This document shows positions 7,029 through 15,689 of a stretch of DNA of 64,000 nt, piece after piece. Numbering within the stretch: the first letter of the stretch is position 1; every line of letters begins with the position of its first letter. Source of the DNA: DASWLF01 sp963768765 (GTDB lineage Bacteria > Desulfobacterota > Desulfobaccia > Desulfobaccales > 0-14-0-80-60-11); NCBI GenBank assembly GCA_963768765.1, contig CAVYJK010000023.1:56934-120933 (forward strand), written 5' to 3'. The notes beneath the pieces were generated by a model that was not told where the DNA came from, did not search any database, and worked only from the letters and a program-made list of their open reading frames with translations. Position numbers and translations under genes: made by a program.

Positions 7029-7895
7029 TTAACCGGATAGATGATATGCCCGGCGGCGCCAGGATTTTAAGGCCGTAACCAGGTCGTAGGTGAGGCGGGC
7101 CTGGGAGGGCATACTCCCCAGGGTGATCTCCGGCTTGTTGGCGCCGTGGTAGTCGGAGCCGCCGGTGATGAGTAGATCCAGCTCCCGGGCCAGCTTGAGG
7201 TAGAGGGCTTCCTGCTCCGGGGTGTGCTCGGAGTAGTAGACCTCGAGACCGGCCAGACCCAGGTTTTTCAGCTCGAGGAGCAGATTGCGCAGGGCGAAGG
7301 CGGAGCCCAGGCCCAGGGTGAAGGGGTGGGCCAGGACGGGAATGCCCTGGACGTCCCGGATCATGGCGATGGCCTCTTCCTGGGGGAAGCGGAACTTGCC
7401 GGCGTAGGCCTTGCCCCCCTTGCGCAGATAAATGTCGAAAGCCTGCTGGATGCTGGCCACATAGCCCGCTTCCAGGAGGGCCCGGGCGATGTGGGGCCGA
7501 CCCACCTGGCCGCCCCCGGAAATGGCCTCCACCTGCGCCATGGTGATGGGGATGCCCAGGGCGTTGAGTTTGGCGATGATCTGGGGGTTGCGTTCGGCCC
7601 GGGCGCGCTTCAGCACCGCCAGACGCTCATCCAGGTGGCCGTTGGTGTAATCGATGTACAGCCCCAGGATGTGCATGGAGCCGCCGGGGAAGCGGGCGCT
7701 GATCTCCACCCCGGGGATCACCTCCACCCCCAGCTCTTGCCCGGCGGCCACCGCCTCCGCCACCCCCTCAATGGTGTCGTGGTCGGTGAGGGCCACGGCG
7801 GCCAGCCCTCCCTCTTTGGCCAGGCGCACCACCTCCGCCGGGGTATAGGAGCCGTCGGAGGCGGTGGAATGGGTGTGCAGGTCGATGAGGTTCAT
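7029..7895 (-). CDS. PHP-domain phosphoesterase (TrpH/RNase AM-like)
   Basis: 288-aa cytoplasmic metal-dependent phosphoesterase. Metal ligands appear in order: LIDLHTHSTASDGS (residues 3-16), TDHDTIEG, IPGVEISA, VLAHPFTLG and TGGSDYHGANKP. This spacing matches the YciV/TrpH (3',5'-nucleoside bisphosphate phosphatase / 5'-3' RNase AM) group. Length is normal for the family. It follows pdxJ on the same strand across a 101-bp spacer containing a small palindromic repeat. The exact substrate cannot be read from sequence. Confidence 0.85.
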   Translation of the reverse strand: MNLIDLHTHSTASDGSYTPAEVVRLAKEGGLAAVALTDHDTIEGVAEAVAAGQELGVEVIPGVEISARFPGGSMHILGLYIDYTNGHLDERLAVLKRARAERNPQIIAKLNALGIPITMAQVEAISGGGQVGRPHIARALLEAGYVASIQQAFDIYLRKGGKAYAGKFRFPQEEAIAMIRDVQGIPVLAHPFTLGLGSAFALRNLLLELKNLGLAGLEVYYSEHTPEQEALYLKLARELDLLITGGSDYHGANKPEITLGSMPSQARLTYDLVTALKSWRRRAYHLSG

Positions 7896-7959
7896 ATTGG
7901 GGATTAGCCAGCAGTAGCCTTCCGGCTGCGGTTTTCTCCTAATTCTTCAGACAATGGGT

Positions 7960-7984
7960 TAGCCGCAGGCTAAAGCCTGCGGCT
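7960..7984. repeat. Short palindromic spacer repeat
   Basis: A 25-nt near-perfect palindrome, TAGCCGCAGGC, TAA(A) loop, GCCTGCGGCTA, between the PHP gene and pdxJ. A related imperfect sequence (AGTAGCC...GGCTGCGG) sits about 40 bp away at 7912-7931. It has the look of a REP-type element. Confidence 0.55.
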
Positions 7985-7996
7985 ACAGAGTACAAA

Positions 7997-8713
7997 TCAT
8001 CCCCTGATAAGCTCGATCATTTCCCGGACGGCCCGCTCCAGGCCCACCAGGATGGCCCGGGCCATGATGGCGTGGCCGATGGAGTATTCGGCGAACTCCT
8101 CCCGGCCCTTAAAGGGCTTGATGTTGCGGTAGTTGAGGCCGTGGCCGCACTTCACCTTCAGGCCCAGGCTGCGGGCGTGGCGGGCCGCGGTGATGAGCTC
8201 CTGGAAGAGCCGGGTGGCTTCGGCCCGGCTGGTGGCTTCGGCATAGGTGCCGGTGTGCAGCTCCACCCACTCGGCCCCCACTTCTTTGGCCGCCTCGATC
8301 TGCTCTGAGACCGGGTCCACGAAGAGGCTGACCCTGAGGCCCGCGTCCTTCAATTGTCTGACGTAGTCTGTCAGATAGGCCCGGTTGCCCGCCACCTCCA
8401 GGCCCCCTTCGGTGGTGAGCTCCTGCCGCTTTTCCGGCACCAGGGTCACCAGGTCCGGCTTCACTTCCCGGGCGATGTCCAGCATCTCCTGGGTGGCGGC
8501 CATCTCCAGATTGAGGCGGGTCTTGATGGTCTGCCGCAGCAGCCGTAAGTCCCGGTCCTGGATGTGGCGGCGGTCTTCCCGGAGGTGCACGATGATGCCG
8601 TCGGCCCCGGCCAGCTCCGCCAGGGCCGCGGCGGTCACCGGGTCGGGCTCGTCGATGAGGCGGGCCTGGCGCAGGGTGGCCACATGATCCACATTCACTT
8701 CCAGTCGCGGCAC
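7997..8713 (-). CDS. pdxJ: Pyridoxine 5'-phosphate synthase PdxJ
   Basis: Condenses 1-deoxyxylulose 5-phosphate with 3-amino-2-oxopropyl phosphate in the DXP-dependent vitamin B6 pathway. 238 aa, full length. It begins PRLEVNVDHVATLRQAR and carries VHLREDRRHIQDRDLRLL, NLEMAATQEM, LVPEKRQELTTEGGL, VELHTGTYAE and KCGHGLNYRNI, all hallmark PdxJ segments. The start is GTG at 8713 with a strong AAGGAGGAA six bases upstream; no ATG suits the family's N-terminus. Confidence 0.95.
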   Translation of the reverse strand: MPRLEVNVDHVATLRQARLIDEPDPVTAAALAELAGADGIIVHLREDRRHIQDRDLRLLRQTIKTRLNLEMAATQEMLDIAREVKPDLVTLVPEKRQELTTEGGLEVAGNRAYLTDYVRQLKDAGLRVSLFVDPVSEQIEAAKEVGAEWVELHTGTYAEATSRAEATRLFQELITAARHARSLGLKVKCGHGLNYRNIKPFKGREEFAEYSIGHAIMARAILVGLERAVREMIELIRG

Positions 8714-8737
8714 GCCGGTTCCTCCTTGGGGTTGGAA

Positions 8738-8941
8738 ATGGATTTTGGGGGAGGGGGCTAGGGGCAGACGGCCCTTACCCCCTCTCCCAAACCCTCTCCC
8801 CCAACCCCTTAAGTTTTCTAATCTTAGGCCGGGGCAGTCGGGCCAAAGGCCCCGCCTTCCACGGCCTCTATAGGGGGGTGGGAGGGGGGTTTGAGGGGAG
8901 GGCAGGGGACCCGTCGTCCCCTGGCCCTCCCCCCAAATTTC
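8738..8941. repeat. GC-rich three-hairpin spacer repeat, copy 2
   Basis: Second copy of the roughly 205-bp element seen at 3485-3692, in the same orientation relative to its neighbours. Shared blocks include GGGGGAGGGGGCTA at the left, CCCCTTAAG in the middle, a GGCCG...CGGCC central hairpin, and the terminal pair GGGGAGGGCAGGGGAC / GTCCCCTGGCCCTCCCCC. It exactly fills the gap between pdxJ and ybeY. Confidence 0.8.
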
Positions 8942-9451
8942 TCAATCAATATTCTTCAACTTGGGGTGGAGCAGGTTCATGAGTTCCCAGGTCTTGGCCT
9001 CCATGCGCGCTTCGGCGGCCGGGTGGTCGTGATCGTAGCCCACCAAGTGTAATATACCGTGAATCAGAAAAAAATCGAGGAGTTCTTGCCAGGGCCAGCC
9101 GAATTCCCGGGCCTGGCGGACGGTGGTTTCCACGGAAATGACCACTTCCCCCAGGATGGGGCGCGGGCCCGCCGGTGATGGGGCACGGCCCGCCGTGCCC
9201 CTACGATTCTGGGTGGGTAGGGCTCCGCCTGCGTCGGGAGCGACATCCAGGGGAAAGGCGATGACATTGGTGGGGCCCCGGCGTCCGAAGGTCTGCCGGT
9301 TAAGGCGGGCCATGGCCCGGTCGCCCATCAGGGTGAGGCTCAGCTCGGCCTCAGACCAGCCCAAGGCGCTTAAGATCTTCCCGGCTTTTTTCTTGATTTT
9401 CTCCTGAGTTAGCGCCGTTTTTCTTTGCCGGTTGCTTATCCAGATCTTCAT
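8942..9451 (-). CDS. ybeY: Endoribonuclease YbeY with an internal insertion
   Basis: Metal-dependent RNase of 16S rRNA maturation and ribosome quality control. 169 aa. The zinc-site motif HGILHLVGYDHDH is intact (about residues 137-149). Residues about 69-99 are an extra low-complexity Gly/Pro/Arg segment between the conserved FP of TNVIAFP and ILGEVVIS. It is encoded partly by a perfect DNA palindrome (9180-9201), so a small spacer-type repeat seems to have entered the gene in frame. The N-terminus overlaps the end of the HD-phosphodiesterase gene by about 100 bp, and the start is less certain for that reason. Confidence 0.88.
   Translation of the reverse strand: MKIWISNRQRKTALTQEKIKKKAGKILSALGWSEAELSLTLMGDRAMARLNRQTFGRRGPTNVIAFPLDVAPDAGGALPTQNRRGTAGRAPSPAGPRPILGEVVISVETTVRQAREFGWPWQELLDFFLIHGILHLVGYDHDHPAAEARMEAKTWELMNLLHPKLKNID
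9180..9201. repeat. Palindrome inside ybeY
   Basis: GGGGCACGG, CCCG loop, CCGTGCCCC: a 22-nt perfect hairpin followed by TACG. It resembles the dispersed intergenic palindromes elsewhere in the window but lies within the ybeY reading frame without breaking it. Confidence 0.65.
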
Positions 9452-11799
9452 GGGATTTCTTCTTTTCAGCGGGCTGGGGGTAGTGCACCCGTTGGTGGAA
9501 GATGCCGCTCAGGATCTTGTTGAAGCTCTTGGCGATGAGGTGCAGGTCCTTCAGGGTGAGCTCGCATTCATCCAGTTGGCCGTCGGCAAAGACGTTGTTG
9601 ATGATCTTCTGGACCATGCCCTGGATGCGGGCCGGGGTGGGGTCGGTCAGGGTCTTGGAGGCCGCCTCCACCTGGTCCGCCAGCAACACCAGTCCCGCTT
9701 CCTTGGTCTGGGGCTTGGGCCCGGGATAGCGGAAGTCCTGGATGTTCACCGGTTGAGGGTGGGCCGCCGCCTGGGTCTTGGCCTTGTGGTAGAAGTAGTG
9801 GATGAGGTTGGTGCCGTGGTGCTGGCGAATGATGCTGGTGATGCCGTCCCCCAGGTTCTGCTTCCGGGCCAGGTCCACCCCGTCCTTGACGTGGGCGATG
9901 AGGATCAGGCTGCTCATGGAAGGGGCCAGCTTTTCGTGCTTGTTCTCCCCGGCCACCTGGTTCTCCACGAAATAAGCCGGCTTCTTGATCTTGCCGATAT
10001 CGTGGTAATAGGCCGCGGCCTTGGCCAGCAAGGGGTTGGCGCCGATAGCCTCCGCCGCGGCTTCCACCATCTGGCCCACCACCAGGGAATGGTGGTAGGT
10101 CCCCGGGGCCAGGAGCATCAGCTCCTTGAGGACGGGTTGATCCAGGTTCAGGAGCTCCAGGAGCCGGATATTGGAGGAGTAGCGGAACCCCGTTTCCATG
10201 ATGGGGGTCAGCCCCAGGGCCAGGATGCCGGTGAGCAAGCCGCCGCTCAGGGCAAAGACTTCGCCGCCCAGCAGGTCTCGGGCGGCAAAGGGGAATTCCA
10301 GCATTTTAAAAGCCGCCACCAGGATCAGGTTGGCCAACCCGATGAACAAGCCGGCCCGGATCAGGGCGTTGCGGCGGCGGCAATTCCTCACCCCCCACAC
10401 GGCCACCATGCCGGTCACCACGAAGTAGAGGAACAGGGGAAAAGGGTGGTCCACCATCAGGGCGGTGAAGGTGGCCGCCAGGAAGGCCACCCCCATGCCG
10501 GTCTCCAGCCCCAGGAACATGGCGGCAAATATGGGAGCCAGCCCCAACGGCAGCAGGTAGACCAGGTTCTGGGCCGCCAGGGGGTGGTTCCGGGCCAGGA
10601 TTTCTCCCAGGAGCAGCAGGCCCTTGTTAAGGAGGATGCTGGCCAGAAGCAGGGCCGCGATGAAGGACAGATCCCGGAGATCATCGGAAAACTGCCCCAG
10701 GGAAATCCTGGCCAACCGGTAGCAGACGGCCAGCAGCAGGCTGAGGCTGAGGAAGATGCCCAGGAAGACCAGGGCGGCGCGGCTGCGCGGGTAGATCTTG
10801 GCCTGGGCCTGGAGTTTGACCAGGTGCATGGGGGTGAGGCGCTCCCCCTCCCGCACCAGCATCTCGCCCCGTTTGACCTGGAAGTACACCGGCTTCAAGT
10901 CCTGGAGGCGGGCTTGCTGGCGCTCGTGGGTCTCGGCCCAGTTGGGAGAGACGTTGGGCACCAGGAGGTACTGGGTCAGGTCGCAAACCAGCCAGCGTTC
11001 CGCCGGGGAGAACTCCGCCGCCACTTCTCGGCAGTAACCGGCCGCCGACTTCCTGCCTTCGCCCAACTCCACGAAGGGGTAAGGCGGGCGCTCCAGGGTC
11101 TCCTTGCGGGACGGCAGGCGGCGCAGCAGGATATCTCGGGGCTCCGGCAGGAGGACGTTGCGGCCGCTGATGACCCCCTGGTTGAAAAACTGGACCAGAA
11201 CCTGGCTGACCATGGCCTCCAGGTAAGGGGAGAAATCGCTTTTGGCCAGGAGGTGAAAGGTGGGGTTGGGGATGGTTACCCCCAGGAGCTTGTCAAACTC
11301 GGGCTTGTGTTCCAGCAAGACCTTGTAGGGAACCGCCGGCTCTGCGCCGGGACTTCCCCCGAGAGGCGGACTGCGCCTCCTGGGCGGACTGCAAGGCCTC
11401 CTGATTGGTGCGGCGCATGAGGTCCATGGCTTTCTGGAGGCGCTGCAGCACCTTGTCCGCCATCTCCTCCTGCAGATCAAAGACTGGCGGGGTCTGGGCC
11501 ATCAACTCCCGCTGCTTCTTGGCGGTGGTCTCCACGTCTTCCACCAGGAGGTCCCCGATGGCCTTGGCGTTTTCCCGGGCCACGTCTCCCACCTTGTATT
11601 TGCGCAAGGGCATGGTGGTCTTGGGCGCCAGGATGAGGGTCAGGCACAGGCTCAAGGACAGGAGCAGCAGGATCTTGACGGTCTTGTCCTGGCGGAACCA
11701 GGCGAGGTCCTTGCGGGACAGGGCCAGGGGAAGCCTCTGGCGAATGCGTCCCAGGCCAAAGATGCGGCTGATTTTGTCGGGCGGTTCTTTCTCAGGCAT
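9351..11799 (-). CDS. 7TM-HD cyclic-dinucleotide phosphodiesterase (PgpH-like), frameshifted
   Basis: Membrane protein of about 815 aa expected. N-terminal part (11799 down to about 11360): one membrane helix then an extracytoplasmic 7TMR-HDED-type region. The remainder, in another frame, continues the extracytoplasmic domain, then about seven membrane helices and a C-terminal HD domain with TYHHSLVVGQM and AYYHDIGK. The family hydrolyses c-di-AMP in Firmicutes; activity here is inferred. The two frames join sensibly (..SRGSPGAEPAVPYK..) if one base is removed from the five-C run at 11356-11360, so a sequencing error or recent mutation is likely. The ATG at 11799 overlaps the phoH stop (ATGCCTGA). 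Conserved order phoH-pgpH-ybeY. Confidence 0.85.
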
Positions 11800-12808
11800 C
11801 GGAGCGCTCCGACCGGGTGGCCGGCCGGCGGGCCCGGCGGCTCTCATAGGCCCGGATAATGTTCTGCACCAGGGGATGGCGCACCACGTCCCGCTCGGTG
11901 AAGTAGATAAAGGCGATGCCTTCCACGTCGCTAAGCAGCTCCCGGACTTCCACCAGTCCCGAGGTCGCTCCCGGGGGGAGATCGATCTGGGTCACGTCGC
12001 CGGTAATCACCGCCTTGGACCCGAACCCGAGGCGCGTCAAGAACATCATCATCTGCTCGGAGGTGGTGTTCTGGGCCTCGTCCAGGATGACGAAGGAGTC
12101 GTTCAGGGTCCGGCCCCGCATGAAAGCCAGGGGGGCCACTTCGATGATGCCCCGCTGCACCAGGCGGGAGGCCTTCTCGAAATCCATCATGTCATGCAGG
12201 GCATCGTACAGAGGCCGGAGATACGGGTTGACCTTCTCCGCCAGGTCGCCGGGCAGGAAGCCCAGCTTCTCCCCGGCCTCCACCGCCGGCCGGGCCAGCA
12301 CGATGCGGATGAATTCCTCCTTCATCAACGCCGCTACGGCCATGGCCATGGCGAGATAGGTCTTGCCGGTGCCGGCCGGGCCGATGCCGAAGACGATATC
12401 GTGGGTGCGAATGGCCTCGATGTAACGCTTCTGATTGAGACTCTTGGGGGAGATGCGCCGCTTCATGGCGGAGATGTAAACCGTGTCCAGAAAGATGTCC
12501 TTGACGGAGGCGCTCTCCTTGTCTTGCAGGATCTTGATGGTGTACTGGACGTCCTGGGGGACCACCGGGTAGCCGGAAGCCAGCAGCTCGTAGAGTTCCA
12601 GGAGGACCAGCCGGGCCAGGTGGACGTCGGCTTCCCTCCCGGCCAAGGTCACCTGGTTGCCCCGCACCTCCAGTTTCACCCCCAGACTGCGACTGACGAT
12701 CTGGAGATTCTTGCCGTGCTCGCCGTAGAGGTCCCGGGCCAGGGCGTTGTCCGCAAAGGTGAGCTGGGCGCCGGCGGCGTCGGCGGCAGCCGGTTTGGCA
12801 GGCTTCAA
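11792..12808 (-). CDS. phoH: PhoH-family ATPase (YbeZ)
   Basis: Cytoplasmic P-loop NTPase, 338 aa, associated with YbeY in RNA metabolism. N-terminal KH-like region (about residues 15-80), then the PhoH domain with Walker A GIGPAGTGKTYLA, the PAVEAGEKLGFLPGDL segment typical of the family, Walker B FVILDEAQNTT and a VITGDVTQIDLP sensor motif. Length fits the family. The start overlaps yjbQ by 4 bp and the end overlaps the HD gene by 8 bp, so the block is one operon. Confidence 0.94.
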   Translation of the reverse strand: MKPAKPAAADAAGAQLTFADNALARDLYGEHGKNLQIVSRSLGVKLEVRGNQVTLAGREADVHLARLVLLELYELLASGYPVVPQDVQYTIKILQDKESASVKDIFLDTVYISAMKRRISPKSLNQKRYIEAIRTHDIVFGIGPAGTGKTYLAMAMAVAALMKEEFIRIVLARPAVEAGEKLGFLPGDLAEKVNPYLRPLYDALHDMMDFEKASRLVQRGIIEVAPLAFMRGRTLNDSFVILDEAQNTTSEQMMMFLTRLGFGSKAVITGDVTQIDLPPGATSGLVEVRELLSDVEGIAFIYFTERDVVRHPLVQNIIRAYESRRARRPATRSERSDA

Positions 12809-13239
12809 TCGTTTGATGGCCTCACCCCCATAACCTGCCCCCGGATGTGGCGCGACCGGGGCCGGTTGTCAAAGTCCAAAAGGACGATCTGCTGCCAGGT
12901 GCCCAAAAGGAGCTTGCCGTCTGCCACGGGAATGTTGAGGGAAGGCTTGAGGAAGGCGGCCCGCACGTGGGCGTAGCCGTTGCCGTCGCCCCAACGGCGG
13001 TCGTGCTCATAAGGAATGTCCTGGGGAAAGAGGCGCTGGATGGCGGCGCGCAAGTCGTTCACCACGCCGGACTCATACTCGATGGTGGTCAAGGCCGCGG
13101 TGGACCCGGGAATGAACAGGGTCAGCAACCCCTCAGTCACCCCGGTCCGCCGCAGCTCCTCAGCCACCGCGCCCGTGAGGTCCAGAATGTCGGTGCCAGC
13201 CGTGGTCGCTACCTCAAGAGTGAAGCTCGTTAACAACAT
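12805..13239 (-). CDS. yjbQ: YjbQ/UPF0047 family protein
   Basis: 144-aa soluble protein of the UPF0047 family. Family motifs are FIPGSTAALTTIEYE, the EHDRRWGDGNGYAHVRAAF stretch with metal-binding histidines, and the C-terminal LGTWQQIVLLDFDNRPRSRHI. Some members show thiamine-phosphate-synthase-like activity; physiological role remains unsettled. It is the first gene of the phoH operon, with a 4-bp overlap to phoH. A plus-strand gene graveyard begins about 90 bp upstream. Confidence 0.9.
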   Translation of the reverse strand: MLLTSFTLEVATTAGTDILDLTGAVAEELRRTGVTEGLLTLFIPGSTAALTTIEYESGVVNDLRAAIQRLFPQDIPYEHDRRWGDGNGYAHVRAAFLKPSLNIPVADGKLLLGTWQQIVLLDFDNRPRSRHIRGQVMGVRPSND

Positions 13240-13331
13240 GGCCAGGAAACAGATTTTATCAAAAACTGCTGACAGTCACAACTTTTCTATTTATGGCGCA
13301 TTTTACCATAATTCCATTTTAAAAGAAGAAA

Positions 13332-13686
13332 AGGTTCTCAGAGGCCGGGGCCCCGATGTATCCTTGGTTGACGGCGATATGGTCAAAATTTTCCGGGTCC
13401 CCTGTATATTAATCTCCGGCGGGCCCTGGCCGGCGCCTCCCAGGATAACCTTCTCCTTAAGCCCAATGATTATCTCTTCGTCCGGACCGTGCCCGAGTGG
13501 GAATTATATAAAACCGTCAGAATCGAGGGCGAAGTAAAATTCGCCGGGATTTATACCATCAAGAAGGGTGAAACCCTGAGTTCGGTGTTGACCCGGACCG
13601 GGGGATTTACCGGGAAGGCTGATCCTTATGCCGCCGTGTTTAACCGGGTAAACGCCAGAGAAGTCCAGCGAAAGCAATTGAAGGAG
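13332..13686 (+). pseudogene. Fragment of an SLBB polysaccharide-export protein
   Basis: Two in-order pieces of a Wza/SLBB-type outer-membrane polysaccharide export protein. 13332-13402 encodes ..SLVDGDMVKIFRVP in one frame. 13402-13686 encodes LRRALAGASQDNLLLKPNDY.. and an SLBB unit (VRIEGEVKFAGIYTIKKGE then LSSVLTRTGGFTGKADPYAA) in another. No start codon context, signal peptide or C-terminus is present, so it is a remnant with an internal deletion or frameshift. It is directly fused to a pstA fragment. It suggests that an export gene once lay at this end of the polysaccharide locus. Confidence 0.75.
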
Positions 13687-13830
13687 GCCCGGGTGAGCGG
13701 CGAGACCGCGCCCCTGCTGTTCACTGCCCTCAACAGCCCCTACTGGTTCGGCTCCCTGGGCGAACCTACCCCCAACCTCACCGTGACTATCTTTAACTAT
13801 GCCATGTCTCCCTATCCGGACTGGCAGCAG
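13687..13830 (+). pseudogene. pstA: 3' fragment of phosphate permease gene pstA
   Basis: Encodes only the C-terminal part of a PstA-like permease: SGETAPLLFTALNSPYW followed by LTVTIFNYAMSPYPDWQQ, the conserved periplasmic loop and last segment of PstA. It is in frame with the upstream SLBB fragment, producing an artificial chimeric frame, and lacks everything N-terminal. Confidence 0.75.
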
Positions 13831-14420
13831 AAGGCCGGGACCAGGGGGCCCGCGGGGAAGTTCTGCTGGACGGCGGCAATATCCTGGACCCCGCTTACAA
13901 CATCATGGAACTGCGGCGCAAGATCGGCATGATCTTCCAGAAGCCCACCCCCTTTCCCATGAGCGTCTTCGATAATGTGGCCTACGGCCTGAAGCTCCAT
14001 TACTCCATGAAAAAAGGCGAAATGGCGGACCGGGTGGAGGAAGCCCTCAGCCGGGCCGCGTTGTGGGACGAAGTGAAAGATTTCCTGCACCGCCCGGGCA
14101 CCGCGCTTTCCGGGGGCCAGCAGCAGCGGTTATGCATCGCCCGGGCCCTGGCGGTGGAGCCGGAAGTCTTGCTCATGGACGAACCCACCTCCGCCATCGA
14201 CCCCATCGCCACCGCCAAGATCGAGGAGCTGATCAATAGCCTCAAAGAGAGCTATTCCATCGTCATTGTCACCCACAACATGCAGCAGGCCGCCCGGGTC
14301 TCCGATTTCACCGCCTTCTTCTTCCAGGGACATATCATCGAGTTTGGCGAAACCCAACAAATCTTCACCAACCCTGCTCAGAAAAAGACGGAAGAGTACA
14401 TCACCGGGCGGTTCGGGTGA
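13831..14420 (+). pseudogene. pstB: 5'-truncated phosphate-import ATPase gene pstB
   Basis: About 195 residues of PstB, starting inside the domain at GEVLLDGGNILDPAYNIMEL and running through Q-loop FQKPTPFPMSVFDNVAYGL, signature LSGGQQQRLCIARAL, Walker B VLLMDEPTSAIDP, the switch VTHNMQQAARVSD and the usual C-terminus. The first roughly 60 residues, including Walker A, are missing, so the product cannot bind ATP normally even if translated from the ATG at 13905. It follows the pstA fragment in natural gene order. Confidence 0.85.
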
Positions 14421-14960
14421 TTACTTGCCAGTATCGGCAGTGAACCCGTAGGATGAAAATTAATGTCCAAACTCAAAACCTTGTATCCATCAGAGAGAAT
14501 CGTGGCAGGAAAGGGGTGAGCATTGATTCACGGTACTGTAAGGCAGGTGGATGCACCACATCGTCCACATCGTCTGCCAGGGGATAGCCGGTACCAGAGT
14601 GGCCTGTGAGGGATCCGGAGACTTCAGAGGAAGCTTTATTTCAAGGGGAAGCGGAACTGGACTTCCGTGGTTTGTTTGGCGACTTCAGCATCTGAGCAGC
14701 CTGGCCCTGAACGAGGCCAAGACCCATCCGGAGGCACGGGAGGAGAGTTTGATTTTCTGGGAATACCTTTGGGCCGCATCGCTTTCAGAAGGGGGGTTTT
14801 GGAACCCTGCCTTCGGCGTCCAAACTTTGCTATAGAATGTTTTAATTATGGAACATTCTTTCCAACGGTAAATGTTCTAAGAAATAAACAGAATAAATAA
14901 TGAACGTTTAAAGAGGTTAACATATATCTGTTTTTAGATTAGATTTATTCATTTAAATCA
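14421..14960. other. Spacer before the polysaccharide locus, no gene recognised
   Basis: Short open frames at 14551-14900 have no recognisable content. Base composition drops sharply to AT-rich from about 14830. A short inverted repeat (GAATGTT...AACATTC) lies at about 14836-14859. The AT-rich part continues to 15240 and hosts the promoter described separately. Confidence 0.5.
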
Positions 14961-14974
14961 AATAGTTATGAAAA

Positions 14975-14991
14975 AGGCACAAACCTTGCTT
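14975..14991 (+). promoter_or_regulatory. Sigma-54-like promoter of the polysaccharide locus
   Basis: AGGCACAAACCTTGCTT shows the -24 GG (14976-14977) and -12 GC (14988-14989) with the required 10-bp spacing, and matches GGCAC-N5-TTGCT. It lies in AT-rich DNA about 370 bp upstream of the GEMM-I riboswitch on the same strand. No activator site was identified. Confidence 0.5.
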
Positions 14992-15353
14992 ATCAAATAC
15001 AGGTTTGTTAAAAAAAAACCAAATCCACCCGAGTTCAGAGAAGCAAAGATAGTCCCTTGAAGAATGGAGAAAGGTTGCCGGGGACTTTTGGGTATCGAAT
15101 TTTTCTTTTCAAAATAAATTCTATAATAAATTTTGTGTAAAATTTACACTAGTGTAGGAAGCACTTGTGTAAAAAATCCCGAAGATTCTCCTGAAAAAGA
15201 ACTTGAGCAAATTTTTCCCTTAATAATAATCAATTAATTTAAATGGTTAATTTGAATCGCGGCTGGAAGATTGTTTCGGCATGGTAATTGCTTGGTAAGG
15301 AGTAAGGGAAGTCTCTGTCGGATGACCCAGATCGTGTCGCCGGCAGTCCAATT

Positions 15354-15440
15354 AAAACCAGAAAAAGCCAAACCCGTCGCGAGGCGGGGACGGAACGCCA
15401 CGGGTCTCTGATTTAAGCGGTGAGACAGCCGGGTTGCCTG
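15354..15440 (+). promoter_or_regulatory. GEMM-I (cyclic-di-GMP class I) riboswitch
   Basis: Core features in order: AAAAAGCCAAACC, the P2 hairpin CCCGUC-GCGA-GGCGGG with a GNRA loop, GGACGGAACGCCACGGGUCUC, a variable loop, GAGACAGCCGGGUUGCC closing the aptamer. This follows the GEMM-I pattern (..GCAAACC, GNRA hairpin, GGACGCAAAGCC, then ACAGCCGGGUUGCC), with a CAAA-to-GAAC change in the junction. The A-rich stretch before GCC leaves open whether the ligand is c-di-GMP or 3',3'-cGAMP. It is followed by an overlapping terminator, and the downstream gene starts envelope polysaccharide synthesis. Confidence 0.8.
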
Positions 15441-15465
15441 AAAAAGGGTGGCCCGGTTTTTGTTT
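15429..15465 (+). terminator. Riboswitch expression-platform terminator
   Basis: Stem CCGGGTTGCC (15429-15438) with GGTGGCCCGG (15447-15456), allowing G-U pairs, followed by TTTTTGTTTT. The 5' arm is the 3' strand of the GEMM-I aptamer, so ligand binding should block terminator formation and switch expression on. Confidence 0.7.
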
Positions 15466-15689
15466 TCTCCAAAAGCTTCCAAAGTCAATTTTTGGTATAA
15501 ACATTCATAAAATTTTTTAAAAAATTGTAAAAAAAGAAGATAGATATGAGTTTAAGATTTCCTTTTCTCTTAAACCTTATGCTTTCTGCAATTCCTAACC
15601 TTCTGCCATAGGGATACTCCTGCCCAACTGGTATAATTTTTGAAGTATATAACACGCTAGTCAAAGCGTGTGGAGATTTTGGAGGTCAG

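Noticed and set aside
13905..14420. Intact shorter PstB from the ATG at 13905
   Set aside because: It lacks Walker A and the N-terminal third; the upstream in-frame sequence is clearly PstB too, showing truncation rather than a short gene.
14551..14900. Two overlapping plus frames before the AT-rich promoter region
   Set aside because: No family resemblance and no initiation signals; likely old spacer or decayed sequence.
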